DNA of 49,491 nucleotides from an uncultured Allobaculum sp. (GTDB lineage Bacteria; Bacillota_I; Bacilli_A; Erysipelotrichales; Erysipelotrichaceae). Positions 8,585 to 16,716 of the stretch are shown here, piece by piece. Within the stretch, counting starts at the first letter, position 1. Every line of letters begins with the position of its first letter. Below the pieces are notes generated by a model. That model had not been told where the DNA came from. It worked only from the letters and a program-made list of their open reading frames with translations, and did not search any database. The position numbers and the translations under genes were made by a program. Location: assembly GCA_910579655.1 (NCBI GenBank), contig CAJTVE010000016.1, positions 1 through 49,491 of the forward strand, given 5' to 3'.

Positions 8585-9568
8585 ATGAAAACCATGCTCA
8601 GTGGAATCAAGCCAACTGGCCGCCTGACTTTAGGCAACTATATTGGTGCGATTCGCGAATTCGTAAAGTACCAGGATGAATACGAGATGTTCATCTTCAT
8701 TGCCAACCAACATGCCTTGACCGTTCCAATCGAAGCCGCTGAACTGCGCAAAAATACCAAAGATCTGATTGCGCTCTATCTTGCAGCCGGCCTGGATCCT
8801 GAAAAAACCACCATCTTCTTACAGAGTGATGTTCCTGCTCATGCCCAGCTTGGCTGGATCATGACCTGCCTGTCCGGTTATGGCGAACTGCAGCGGATGA
8901 CACAGTTCAAAGACAAGATGGCCAAACAGGAAACAGGCATTACCGCCGGTCTTTATACCTATCCGTCTTTAATGGCTGCCGATATCCTGCTTTATGATCC
9001 GGATTATGTTCCTGTAGGCATCGACCAGAAGCAGCACGTCGAACTGACCCGCAACCTGGCTGAGCGTTTCAATAAGCGCTATTCCGATACATTCAAAATT
9101 CCAGAACCACTCGTCACAAAAGTCGGTGCGAAAATCTACGACCTGCAAAATCCAACGAAGAAGATGTCCAAATCTGAATCCAGTCCAAAGGGCTGCATCG
9201 AACTGCTCGACAATCCAGCTCAGGCCCGCAACAAGATCAAGAGTGCAATCACTGACTCACTTGGAATCATTCAATACGATCCTGAAAACCAGCCTGGTCT
9301 TGCCAACCTGATTACAATCCTGTCTGCTTTAACTGGTGAATCTATCGAATCCATCGTGGACCGCTACCAGGGCAAAGGCTATGGAGAGCTGAAAAAAGAA
9401 ACCGGCGACGTTGTCTTTGATTTCTTAACCGACCTGCAAAAGCGCTACAAAGAAATTCTCGACAGCAAGATCGTCGACAAAGTTCTTGAAGAAGGCGCTA
9501 AAAAAGCCAACGCTGTGGCCAATAAGAAAGTGGCCAAAGTTTACCGCAAGGTTGGCCTGAAAATTTAA
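8585..9568 (+). CDS. trpS: Tryptophanyl-tRNA synthetase
   Basis: 327 residues, normal for a class I TrpRS. It charges tRNA-Trp with tryptophan using ATP in the cytoplasm. The HIGH-equivalent is in PTGRLTLGNYIGA (10-22) and the KMSKS loop is exact at 193-197. The frame is open well upstream, but the family start MKTMLSGIKPTG at 8585 has AAAGGAG 10 nt before it, so I use that. It is a single-gene transcript flanked by a divergent gene and its own terminator. Confidence 0.95.
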   Translation: MKTMLSGIKPTGRLTLGNYIGAIREFVKYQDEYEMFIFIANQHALTVPIEAAELRKNTKDLIALYLAAGLDPEKTTIFLQSDVPAHAQLGWIMTCLSGYGELQRMTQFKDKMAKQETGITAGLYTYPSLMAADILLYDPDYVPVGIDQKQHVELTRNLAERFNKRYSDTFKIPEPLVTKVGAKIYDLQNPTKKMSKSESSPKGCIELLDNPAQARNKIKSAITDSLGIIQYDPENQPGLANLITILSALTGESIESIVDRYQGKGYGELKKETGDVVFDFLTDLQKRYKEILDSKIVDKVLEEGAKKANAVANKKVAKVYRKVGLKI

Positions 9569-9596
9569 TTTCTCTTTTTCTTTCAAGTGTTTTACT

Positions 9597-9624
9597 GTCC
9601 TTGTCTTTTGATGAGGACTTTTTT
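9597..9624 (+). terminator. Terminator of trpS
   Basis: GTCCTTGTC-TTTT-GATGAGGAC (9 bp with G-U pairs) followed by TTTTTT, 28 bp after the trpS stop. Confidence 0.8.
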
Positions 9625-9731
9625 GTGCTTCCATGCAGAGATCAAAAAGGCGCAGGTATCAGGAGCGCCAGCCGCCTGATAAGAGATGCCCCCAGCAAGA
9701 TCTAAATGACCCCATAAACCCAAAAAACAAT

Positions 9732-9782
9732 AAAAAGCCCCAGCCCCTTTGTGTGAAAAATTCTACCCAAAGGCCTGGAGCC
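9732..9782 (-). terminator. Terminator of the SIMPL-domain gene
   Basis: On the minus strand, a GGCTCCAGGCCTTTG arm pairs imperfectly with CAAAGGGGCTGGGGC and is followed by TTTTTATTG. It converges on the trpS terminator. Confidence 0.65.
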
Positions 9783-9853
9783 AGTCATTCTAAAACCACC
9801 TATATTCAGAATGTAAAAATTCATAAATCCCCTTAATTTTTGAACCGGTCAGA

Positions 9854-10489
9854 TCAGGCCGTTTCAGGCTGAAACGACCATGACGTTTCGACATTTGTGC
9901 GCAAAGTCACTGTTGGAATCTGCAGCTGATCCAGTAAAGATGGCAGAGCCCCTTCCGGATATTCCACTGGCTTGCAGCCATGGAGGGCGCTGAAATCTTT
10001 AGAGGACTCTTTGAAGGACTCGGATTTTACGCCTGTACACTGTAAATGGCTTCCTTCAAACAGTCTGTTGATGCCATCCGCCTGAATCTTTGCTTTTTCA
10101 ATCGCCTTTTTTAGAAGCGTCTGGAAGTAGTCGTCTTCCTTTTGCAGAAAATAGCTCATTCCCATTTCGATCGCAAAGGGCATCGCAGCAGCGACCTGCC
10201 AGATCGTGCGCAGATACTTCAGATCGGCTGCGCCCTGGGTTGCCAGGCGGACAACAGCTTTCTGTTTCTGATCTGCGTCCAGAGAAGTGGATTCGAGAAC
10301 TTCGATTGAAAAAGAAGCGGGATCAATCGCAGCACTCTGAAATCCTGCCAGCAGCTGATCTGTCGATTCCTGAAGCTTTCTCAGGCTGGCCTGCATGGAT
10401 AAACCTTCACATTTAATGTTCAGCGAGATTTCCATTCCATCATAATGGACAGACTGTATTGCATCTGTCTTCAAAACAACGTTTGTCAT
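9854..10489 (-). CDS. SIMPL-domain (DUF541) protein
   Basis: 211 residues that fit the SIMPL/DUF541 family: an early NVVLKTDAIQSVHYDGMEIS strand, a long helix with LLAGFQSAAIDPASFSIEVLE, and a repeat-like second half. No signal peptide or membrane segment is visible, whereas many family members are exported, so this copy is probably cytoplasmic. The molecular role of the family is not established. A good GGAG site precedes the ATG. It stands alone between terminators, so the context gives no hint. Confidence 0.7.
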   Translation of the reverse strand: MTNVVLKTDAIQSVHYDGMEISLNIKCEGLSMQASLRKLQESTDQLLAGFQSAAIDPASFSIEVLESTSLDADQKQKAVVRLATQGAADLKYLRTIWQVAAAMPFAIEMGMSYFLQKEDDYFQTLLKKAIEKAKIQADGINRLFEGSHLQCTGVKSESFKESSKDFSALHGCKPVEYPEGALPSLLDQLQIPTVTLRTNVETSWSFQPETA

Positions 10490-10694
10490 GTTATTCTCCT
10501 ACATCAAATCACAGACTCCGGTTAATCTGTTTTTAACATGTCCATCTTATCGTTTTTGGAAACCTCATTCAACCCCTTTATTTAAAGCATAATAATTCAT
10601 TTAAATTTATTTATGTCCAGTCATTTACCTGAGAATTCCCCTTGAAAAGTCCATTTTCTCTCGTTGAATGGCGGACTCTGATCCAAGCTTTGTC

Positions 10695-10716
10695 CAGACA
10701 AGCTGTCTGCTTTTTT
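10695..10716 (+). terminator. Orphan plus-strand terminator-like hairpin
   Basis: CAGACA-AGC-TGTCTG-C followed by TTTTTT. No plus-strand gene ends here; the nearest is trpS, which has its own terminator 1.1 kb upstream. It may end a short non-coding transcript or be chance. Confidence 0.4.
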
Positions 10717-10724
10717 ACATTTTA

Positions 10725-10738
10725 TGTAAGCGCTTCTA
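10725..10738. promoter_or_regulatory. cre-like palindrome
   Basis: TGTAAGCGCTTCTA matches the catabolite-control consensus TGWAANCGNTNWCA at 12 of 14 positions. It lies about 240 bp upstream of the SIMPL gene, which is far for direct control. Confidence 0.3.
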
Positions 10739-10891
10739 TCAAAAAGAAACACGGGCAATTGGCTAAAAATCGACCGAATTTGCAAAAATGTTGTCTTAAT
10801 TGGATTGCTTCCAAATATTTTCTCTTCTCTGGTCTATTTTTTGACTTGTCCGCTTTCAATCGCGTTTCTGAACTTCTCATTTGCAAAACAC

Positions 10892-10925
10892 GCAAAAAGC
10901 AGAGAATTTCTTCCCTGCCTTTTGC
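10892..10925 (-). terminator. Terminator candidate downstream of murD
   Basis: GCAAAAAGCAGAGAA (10892-10906) pairs with TTCCCTGCCTTTTGC (10911-10925), 15 bp with two G-U pairs. On the minus strand the stem ends in CTTTTTGC. It lies about 105 bp after the murD stop. Confidence 0.5.
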
Positions 10926-11029
10926 TTTTCGCGTTTCCTTTCAATGAAATTTTCCTGCAATGCATAAGAAATCAGCGTTGTGTTCATTTGAATCCTTTCA
11001 AATGGACATTTCTGATGCAAAATGGATTC

Positions 11030-12361
11030 TCACGCCTGCTCTTGTCTTTTTTTAGCCAGTCTGTCGCGCACCAGATCTTTAAAAATTTCGCCGCGCACTT
11101 CATAATTTTTGAACTGGTCAAAGGAAGATGTGGCCGGACAAAGCAGGATGACTTCGCCAGGTTTTGCCTGGGCAAGCGCTGCATCCAGTGCGTTTTCCAT
11201 CGTCCGGCATGTTTCAACATTGGAGAAGATCTCATGAAAGACATTTTCGATCTGGCCAAAGCTGTAACATTTGGCGATGCGGTCATCGTATTTTTTCAGA
11301 ACAGTATAGTCAATGCCTTTGTCCTTGCCACCTGCCAACAGTCTTACTCCGCCATCAAAGCTGGATAAAGCGGCCTCGGCTGAATGGGTGTTGGTGGCTT
11401 TGGAGTCATTGTAAATCCGGATGCCATTCCACGTATCGACGTACTCAATCCGGTGTTCAACACCTTTGAAGGTTTTGACCACCTCTTCAATCGTTGGCTG
11501 ATCAACGCCAAGATGATAGGCCATGGCAGCTGCCATCATCGCATTGGCCAGATTGAAGGAACCCACCAGTTTCAGATCCGTTACATCAAACAGCCGCAGA
11601 TCATCCAGATAGACACTGCCCTTCTCTACTCGCAGATTGGCCTTGGGATCCGTCAAAGAAAAATCAATGACCTGGCAAGGGATATTTATTGCATAGCGCA
11701 TGACATTGGGGTCATCCAGGTTGCGGATGAAGTAGTCGTCTCTGGTCTCGTTTTCATACACTCTGAATTTGGAGCGATAGTAGTCTTCCAGCGAGTCCAT
11801 ATAGTCCAGATGATCTGGAGCCAGATTCGAAACGACACTGATATGCGGATGGAATTTTTCAATGCCAAGCAGCTGGAAGTTACTTAGTTCCAGCGCCACT
11901 GGCAGATCCTGGTCTTCATTGCCATTGACAACTTCGGAAAGCGGAATGCCAATGTTTCCCGCTGCCTGGGCGCGGTCATCTTTGGCTTTTAACATTTCAT
12001 AAAGAAGCGTGGTAATGGTTGTTTTGCCATCCGTTCCGGTTACTGCACCATACTGGAATTTGGGGGCAAACCAGCCAGCCGTTTCGATTTCGGTATAGAT
12101 GGGGACGCCTTTTTCTTTAAAATAAGCCACCAGCGGTGCCCGATAAGGAATACCAGGATTCTTGACGATAAAGTCATAGTCCTTTTCCTTTAAAAAGTCA
12201 GGATGACCCTGATCATAAACCTCAATGCCCATTTCCATGAGTTCATCTTTTTGGTCAACAACCTTCATGTCTGTCAGGATGACATGATAGCCATGTTGAT
12301 GAAGCAGTTTTGCGGCAGCAACCCCGGAACGGGCTGCCCCAATTACAAGAACATCTTTCAT
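11030..12361 (-). CDS. murD: UDP-N-acetylmuramoylalanine--D-glutamate ligase
   Basis: 443 residues, typical for MurD. It adds D-glutamate to UDP-MurNAc-L-alanine with ATP in the cytoplasm. Visible: the N-terminal Rossmann start VLVIGAARSGVAAAK, the ATP loop GTDGKTT at 109-115, a central N-HISVVSNLAPDHLDYM motif and the C-terminal NDSKATNTHS motif. The start is odd: a strong AAGGAGG lies about 35 nt upstream of the ATG. It precedes a frame of about 11 codons whose TGA overlaps the murD ATG as ATGA, which suggests translational coupling. mraY lies upstream in the same direction but ends in its own terminator. Confidence 0.93.
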   Translation of the reverse strand: MKDVLVIGAARSGVAAAKLLHQHGYHVILTDMKVVDQKDELMEMGIEVYDQGHPDFLKEKDYDFIVKNPGIPYRAPLVAYFKEKGVPIYTEIETAGWFAPKFQYGAVTGTDGKTTITTLLYEMLKAKDDRAQAAGNIGIPLSEVVNGNEDQDLPVALELSNFQLLGIEKFHPHISVVSNLAPDHLDYMDSLEDYYRSKFRVYENETRDDYFIRNLDDPNVMRYAINIPCQVIDFSLTDPKANLRVEKGSVYLDDLRLFDVTDLKLVGSFNLANAMMAAAMAYHLGVDQPTIEEVVKTFKGVEHRIEYVDTWNGIRIYNDSKATNTHSAEAALSSFDGGVRLLAGGKDKGIDYTVLKKYDDRIAKCYSFGQIENVFHEIFSNVETCRTMENALDAALAQAKPGEVILLCPATSSFDQFKNYEVRGEIFKDLVRDRLAKKRQEQA

Positions 12362-12626
12362 AGCATAGGCACAGCTCGAATTTCGATCTGCACCTGCCTC
12401 CTTTCACTTATTGATTTCCATTCTTATCCTGCCGCCCCTGTTTTCTTCGCCCAGATCCTTTTTGGATCTGGACTTGGATCTTTCTTTCCTCTTTTCCTCT
12501 CAATTTGTCGAAAGTTTGAAAGCAGACAGAAATTCAAAGCGTGCTAGGGTATTCATTCCTTTTCTTATTTTAGCCGGATTGGCCGCTGTCTGCCTGATCA
12601 GTACCAGTCCCGACATGCAAGAGCAT
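12362..12626. other. murD leader and promoter region
   Basis: About 265 bp between the mraY terminator and murD. On the minus strand it holds the murD ribosome site and mini-frame near 12360-12405. A plus-strand frame here (to 12728) looks like a short membrane protein but runs through the mraY terminator and lacks a ribosome site. Confidence 0.4.
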
Positions 12627-12663
12627 AAAAAAACGCTGCATCCGATCAGTTTCGAAGGCAGCG
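12627..12663 (-). terminator. Terminator of mraY
   Basis: On the minus strand, CGCTGC (12658-12663) pairs with GCAGCG (12634-12639) and is followed by TTTTTTT. It lies about 100 bp after the mraY stop and separates mraY from murD. Confidence 0.75.
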
Positions 12664-12764
12664 CTCTTAAAAATCAGGAAGAATCCATACTCAATTCAGA
12701 ACGCTTTGATGAACTGCCAGGCCATTGACCAGGTCAGGAATGAAAAAAGGTTTCGCGCTTTAAC

Positions 12765-13769
12765 CTAAATCGAGAACCAGGCCAGAGCCATGGCAATGCC
12801 CGCAAAGACAGCCTGCCAGGTCCAGAAAATCGCGCAGACTTTCATCTCCGACCAGCCTTTTTTTTCATAATGATGGTGGAGTGGAGCCATTAAGAAAATT
12901 CTCTTGTGCGTCTTCTTATAGTAAGTGACCTGAATAATATCAGAGAGGGTTTCGGCGATAAAGACGATGCCCGCGACAATCAGAAGCAATTCAAGATGGG
13001 TCATCATCGCCGCCGCTGCCAGCAGACCACCTAAAGCCAGCGAACCCGTATCCCCCATGAACACTTTGGCAGGATGCAGGTTAAACTTCAGATAGCCGAT
13101 CAGGCCGAAAATCACCAGAATCAAGATCGCAGCCCCGCTGACCTGACCTTGCCAGAACATCGCAAATACAAACGGCACCAGCGCAATAATGCTAAGGCCG
13201 GCGCAAAGTCCGTCAACCCCATCTGACAGGTTGACTGCGTTACTTGCCCCGGTAAATAAGAAGAAGCAAAGCAGAACAAATAACCACACCGGAACATTCC
13301 AGACAACGTGGCCAGGAAGCAGAATGGTCGGGGCATCTCCATTCAGGTAGACAAACGTCAAAACAACCGCAAGAACGGCCTGGGCACCAAATTTCAAAGA
13401 CGGTTTCAAGCCGATATTGGAGTGCTGGACAACAATCAGGTAGTCATCGATAAAACCGATCAGTCCATAGCCGACGTAAGCGATCAATAAAACCCAGGCG
13501 GTTTTATTCCAGGCTCCTGGAAGCAGCCAGCCTAAAGCCAGATAAATCATCAGGGGAGCCAGAATGAAGGCCAGACCACCCATGGTTGGGGTTCCGGTTT
13601 TCTTTTTGTGTGAAGCCAGACCTTCTTCCCGTTCAGTCTGACCAAATTTCAGTTTATGCAGATAACGAATCAGACGCGGCATGCCGGCAAGCATGAAAGC
13701 CAGCACCAAAAGACCCATACTCAGGATCAGAAATGCATCCGATACCGTCAGCGTTGCAAGAGTACTCAT
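12765..13769 (-). CDS. mraY: Phospho-N-acetylmuramoyl-pentapeptide-transferase
   Basis: 334 residues with about ten membrane segments. It moves phospho-MurNAc-pentapeptide to undecaprenyl phosphate, the first membrane step of peptidoglycan synthesis. Hallmarks visible in order: KKTGTPTMGG, FIDDYLIVVQHSNIGL, NAVNLSDGVDGL, PAKVFMGDTGSLALGG and APLHHHYEKKGW. AAAGGTGAT precedes the ATG at 13769. It lies next to murD as in division/cell-wall clusters, but no other cluster gene (murE, murF, ftsW, murG) is present here. Confidence 0.95.
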   Translation of the reverse strand: MSTLATLTVSDAFLILSMGLLVLAFMLAGMPRLIRYLHKLKFGQTEREEGLASHKKKTGTPTMGGLAFILAPLMIYLALGWLLPGAWNKTAWVLLIAYVGYGLIGFIDDYLIVVQHSNIGLKPSLKFGAQAVLAVVLTFVYLNGDAPTILLPGHVVWNVPVWLFVLLCFFLFTGASNAVNLSDGVDGLCAGLSIIALVPFVFAMFWQGQVSGAAILILVIFGLIGYLKFNLHPAKVFMGDTGSLALGGLLAAAAMMTHLELLLIVAGIVFIAETLSDIIQVTYYKKTHKRIFLMAPLHHHYEKKGWSEMKVCAIFWTWQAVFAGIAMALAWFSI

Positions 13770-14336
13770 ACAATCACCTTTCTTTAAATCTCAAAGATTA
13801 TAGCATGTTTACAGCTCTTTTCTACCTGTCGCCTGCAGACAGCCTTCAGGATTGAAACCTTTGATTTTTCCAGCGGTTTTCAAAGCCACCTTTGAAAACC
13901 GCACCTCAGCCAAACTGAACGAAAAAGAAAAATCCTTGATAAAAACTCTGCCTCTTTCTGGATGATAAATTTCAAAAAAAATCGAATCTATCCTCCTTTT
14001 TTCGCTTTGCTTTGCGGCCGGTTTCTTCTGTTTTGGAAAAGAGCTGCCCCCATCTCTGTCTTCACTTTGGGCGTTTGTATCCCTTTTCAATGATCGTACC
14101 ATTCTTTTTCCTCTTTTTTGCCCTGTTGCTCATTCCATCAAGGCACAAGAGATCGCTATCGATCTCTATTTTTGATAGAATAGTCAGGGCTATTTCTGAT
14201 TTCACCTTTTCCGTTCAGTTTTTTCAATTTTCTATTGTCAAATGACGGTGAATGTTGAAAAGGAACGGAATGAGTGCTAATATGTCAAAGCGACTGTGAA
14301 CAGACGCCTTAAAAATGGAGAAGGAGGGATACATCG
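13770..14336. other. Divergent mraY/rpmB intergenic region
   Basis: 567 bp. A minus-strand frame of 97 codons (13809-14102) with a GAGGA site upstream is possible, but its product is low-complexity basic/Phe-rich and I do not recognise it. The region also holds a perfect inverted repeat at 13873-13902. The rpmB promoter must lie in the AT-rich part near 14160-14280. Confidence 0.4.
13873..13902. repeat. Perfect 13-bp inverted repeat
   Basis: GCGGTTTTCAAAG - CCAC - CTTTGAAAACCGC. It has no T-run on either side, so it is not a usual terminator. It sits about 100 bp upstream of the mraY start and could be an operator or a leader hairpin. Confidence 0.55.
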
Positions 14337-14528
14337 ATGTCTAGAAAATGTGCGATCTCTGGTAAAGGACCTATGTCCGGAAACAAACGTTCTCACTCCA
14401 TGAGAGCTTCCCGCCGTAAATGGAACGTAAACCTGCAGAAAGCTACGATCATGGTTGACGGTAAGCCAACACAGGTTAAAGTGGCTGCCAGAACACTGAG
14501 AACACTGAAAAAACAGGGTGCTATCTAA
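14337..14528 (+). CDS. rpmB: 50S ribosomal protein L28
   Basis: 63 residues, basic, with the L28 sequence MSRKCAISGKGPMSGNKRSH at the start and KVAARTLRTLKKQG at the end. It is part of the large ribosomal subunit. Only one cysteine (Cys5) is present, so this is the zinc-free (C-minus) form of L28. GGAGGG lies 8 nt upstream. It is monocistronic, with a terminator 10 bp after the stop. Confidence 0.97.
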   Translation: MSRKCAISGKGPMSGNKRSHSMRASRRKWNVNLQKATIMVDGKPTQVKVAARTLRTLKKQGAI

Positions 14529-14538
14529 GATCCCTTTA

Positions 14539-14562
14539 AGCTGCCAATGGCGGCTTTTTTTT
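14539..14562 (+). terminator. Terminator of rpmB
   Basis: AGCTGCC-AAT-GGCGGCT followed by eight or so T. Confidence 0.85.
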
Positions 14563-14783
14563 CGTTTGTCCTTACAGCTTTCTAACTCCCGCTTCCTTCT
14601 TCCCTCCTTCTTTCTTCTTCCCTTCTTCTCTCCTTCCGCTATGGTCATGCAAAACAATTCTTCAAAATCGTTTTACCGGTTTTCTCTGGTCAGCTTTTCC
14701 GCTCAAATTCCCGCAAAATCGTCTCCCCCAAAATTCGTTCTCCAAAAACTACTGCGGCAAAATTTCAACACAAAAAAGGCAGC

Positions 14784-16127
14784 CTAGATGCCGTCTGACA
14801 CCTGTGAGGCCGCCCATGAATGAACGCGTCGTTCAATGATTGGTGAATTTTCTTTGACATATTCCTGTTCGAGATAGTCAAAATAGGAGCCCGGGGTAAC
14901 AATCCCGCGCAAGGAGAGAACATCCGCGCCGATGCTTCCTAAAATCACATCAGAAAACAGCACACAGTTATCTCCCACAACCCAATACGTCTTGAACATT
15001 CCGCTTTTGATCTTGTAATACTTAGCTCCGGTGCGGTAATGAAGCCGGCAGGGATAGTCACTTTCCATTGCACCAAGCTTGGTGGCTGTCCCGGTCTTTT
15101 CCAGATCACAGTACCAGCGGATCGAGCGGTTTTTGAGATCTTCCAGCATCTGCTCGATCTGCTCATCCTGCTCGGGTGTAGTCTGAATCGTATATTCAAA
15201 CAGCGTATTGTGCTCGTATTTGACCAGGTTAGGAAAATACAGCTCTTCCGGAACGGTAAAGTAAACCCCATCGCCAAACATGGAAAAGAAGCGTTCACTG
15301 TTTTTATCGTAGTTGCCATACGAGTAAACCAGTCCCTTCCAGGAGAAGGTAAAATGACCTACTTTCTGAAACCCTTCGGCCCCGATATGGACAATGCACT
15401 TCAGTTTGGCCGGTACATCGCGTTTGACGGTTTTCATCGCATACTGCCGCCCTGTGCGGATTTTTTCGTTGATCTGGCGCAAAGCCATATCCGGAAGCAA
15501 GGTGCCTAAAATTAACGGCAGCGAGACGTGCAGGCCGCGTTTCCAGCTGTAAGTGGTCGAATACAAATCGATCTGGTTGATGACATCACGGATCGCCAGC
15601 AGGATAAAGTAAATTCCAAAGAGTCTAAGCAGCAGTAAGGAGTCAACAATCTGCGTGAACATCAATATGACAAACAGAAAGCCATAGCTCAGACAGAACA
15701 ATACGTTTGGAATATGGACCTTAACCCCGTTGGCGCGGTGAATGAGAATCTGAACGAGCATCCCGATGCACACCGCAAAACAATACCAGCCAAAACAGGT
15801 TCGAATAATCCACTCTGGCAGCTGGTTGTTAAACAGAAGCAAAGCCGCAAAAAGCAGCGCCAAAAGGCCGTACACCAGGTTGGAGTGTGAAGAACGTCCC
15901 TGATAGAAGTAACGGATCAGCGAGAAGCAGCCGTAAATGAGCAGGGCGTACACCGCCAGGTTCAGAATCAGAGAAAGAAAAGCAGCAGGCATGAACAGCG
16001 AAACGATCCCTAATGCAAACAGGCCGATCGCAACCACCCAGCCGCCAAAATATTCAAGCTTATCCATCTGCAAAAAATTAGAAGTATTTATTGTGTTTTG
16101 AGGATTATCGACAATTGGTTTCGACAC
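14784..16127 (-). CDS. Membrane protein: DUF308-like domain plus permuted papain-like domain
   Basis: 447 residues. Residues 28-180 form about six membrane segments in the style of HdeD/DUF308. Residues 240-425 form a soluble domain with an early histidine (VGH258FTF) and a late Asn-Cys (GDN387C388VLFSDVI). This His-first, Cys-last order matches circularly permuted NlpC/P60-like (YiiX/LRAT-type) papain folds, which include peptidases and acyl-lipid hydrolases or transferases. If residue 1 is cytoplasmic, six segments would place this domain in the cytoplasm. The start overlaps the thiN stop by 23 nt, so the two are probably cotranslated at the end of the rlmN-thiN operon. The function is not known; the papain-like call rests on motif order and not on alignment. 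Confidence 0.6.
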   Translation of the reverse strand: MSKPIVDNPQNTINTSNFLQMDKLEYFGGWVVAIGLFALGIVSLFMPAAFLSLILNLAVYALLIYGCFSLIRYFYQGRSSHSNLVYGLLALLFAALLLFNNQLPEWIIRTCFGWYCFAVCIGMLVQILIHRANGVKVHIPNVLFCLSYGFLFVILMFTQIVDSLLLLRLFGIYFILLAIRDVINQIDLYSTTYSWKRGLHVSLPLILGTLLPDMALRQINEKIRTGRQYAMKTVKRDVPAKLKCIVHIGAEGFQKVGHFTFSWKGLVYSYGNYDKNSERFFSMFGDGVYFTVPEELYFPNLVKYEHNTLFEYTIQTTPEQDEQIEQMLEDLKNRSIRWYCDLEKTGTATKLGAMESDYPCRLHYRTGAKYYKIKSGMFKTYWVVGDNCVLFSDVILGSIGADVLSLRGIVTPGSYFDYLEQEYVKENSPIIERRVHSWAASQVSDGI

Positions 16128-16716
16128 AGATCACCCTCCCTTCATACAGCACCACCGTTCCCGTTTTGCCGGCATTGGAAATGGAGTTGGAGCAGGTGTA
16201 GAAATCCTTCTGATCAATACGGCGATGATCCAGCGGATAATCAAAATCAATCAAAGAAATGATCGATGGCTCCATCGCAAAAAAGGAAATATGGGCATAT
16301 TGATCATCCATTGTATATTTGCCCGGTAAAAGGCAGCAAACCCGGTGCATTTCATCCATGGCCATCACGGACGGATATTGCCACGTAATGCAGCGAAGAT
16401 TGGCCAGCGTATGATCCAGTCTTCCTGATAGTGCGCCCCAGAGAATAATGGTGTCATAGCCCATTTCTTTCGCTTTGGCGATGGCCAGTTCAGAGTCCGT
16501 TTCATCTTTAGCGACGGGATGACGTTCAATGGGAAAAGGCAGCGGCTCTTCCAGCTGGCCGCTGTCAAAATCACCAATCGCAAACAGGCAGGGCTTTTTC
16601 TCTTTGACAATCAGTTGATACCCCATATCAATGCCAATCCAGTCCACATTCTTCAGGTTTGGAAGGGACTTTGCGATTGGCGAAACCAGGACGGCTGTTG
16701 AATGTTTTCTTAACAA
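16105..16716 (-). CDS. thiN: Thiamine pyrophosphokinase
   Basis: 203 residues. It transfers pyrophosphate from ATP to thiamine, giving thiamine diphosphate. Visible family motifs: IGDFDSGQLE in the first half, then DETDSELAIAKAKEMG and WGALSGRLDHTLAN, and a C-terminal beta domain with the SNSIS-type motif. It follows rpe with a 7-nt overlap, the usual Bacillota order rsgA-rpe-thiN. It supplies the last step for thiamine taken up or made by the salvage operon at 29.7-34.8 kb. Confidence 0.9.
   Translation of the reverse strand: MLRKHSTAVLVSPIAKSLPNLKNVDWIGIDMGYQLIVKEKKPCLFAIGDFDSGQLEEPLPFPIERHPVAKDETDSELAIAKAKEMGYDTIILWGALSGRLDHTLANLRCITWQYPSVMAMDEMHRVCCLLPGKYTMDDQYAHISFFAMEPSIISLIDFDYPLDHRRIDQKDFYTCSNSISNAGKTGTVVLYEGRVICVETNCR

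Larger units (their letters stand above)
10490..11029. other. Intergenic region with hairpins and a cre-like site, no gene
   Basis: 540 bp between murD and the SIMPL gene. It holds the murD terminator candidate (10892-10925), a plus-strand terminator-like hairpin (10695-10716) with no plus-strand gene before it, and a cre-like palindrome at 10725-10738. A plus-strand frame at 10642-10947 reads across all of these and is not convincing. Confidence 0.5.

Noticed and set aside
12411..12728. Plus-strand frame with a membrane segment and a lipobox-like LAAVC between mraY and murD
   Set aside because: No ribosome site, non-ATG starts only, and it contains the minus-strand mraY terminator.
13809..14102. 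97-codon minus-strand frame between mraY and rpmB
   Set aside because: A GAGGA site is present, but the product is low-complexity and contains the inverted repeat; not enough to call a gene.
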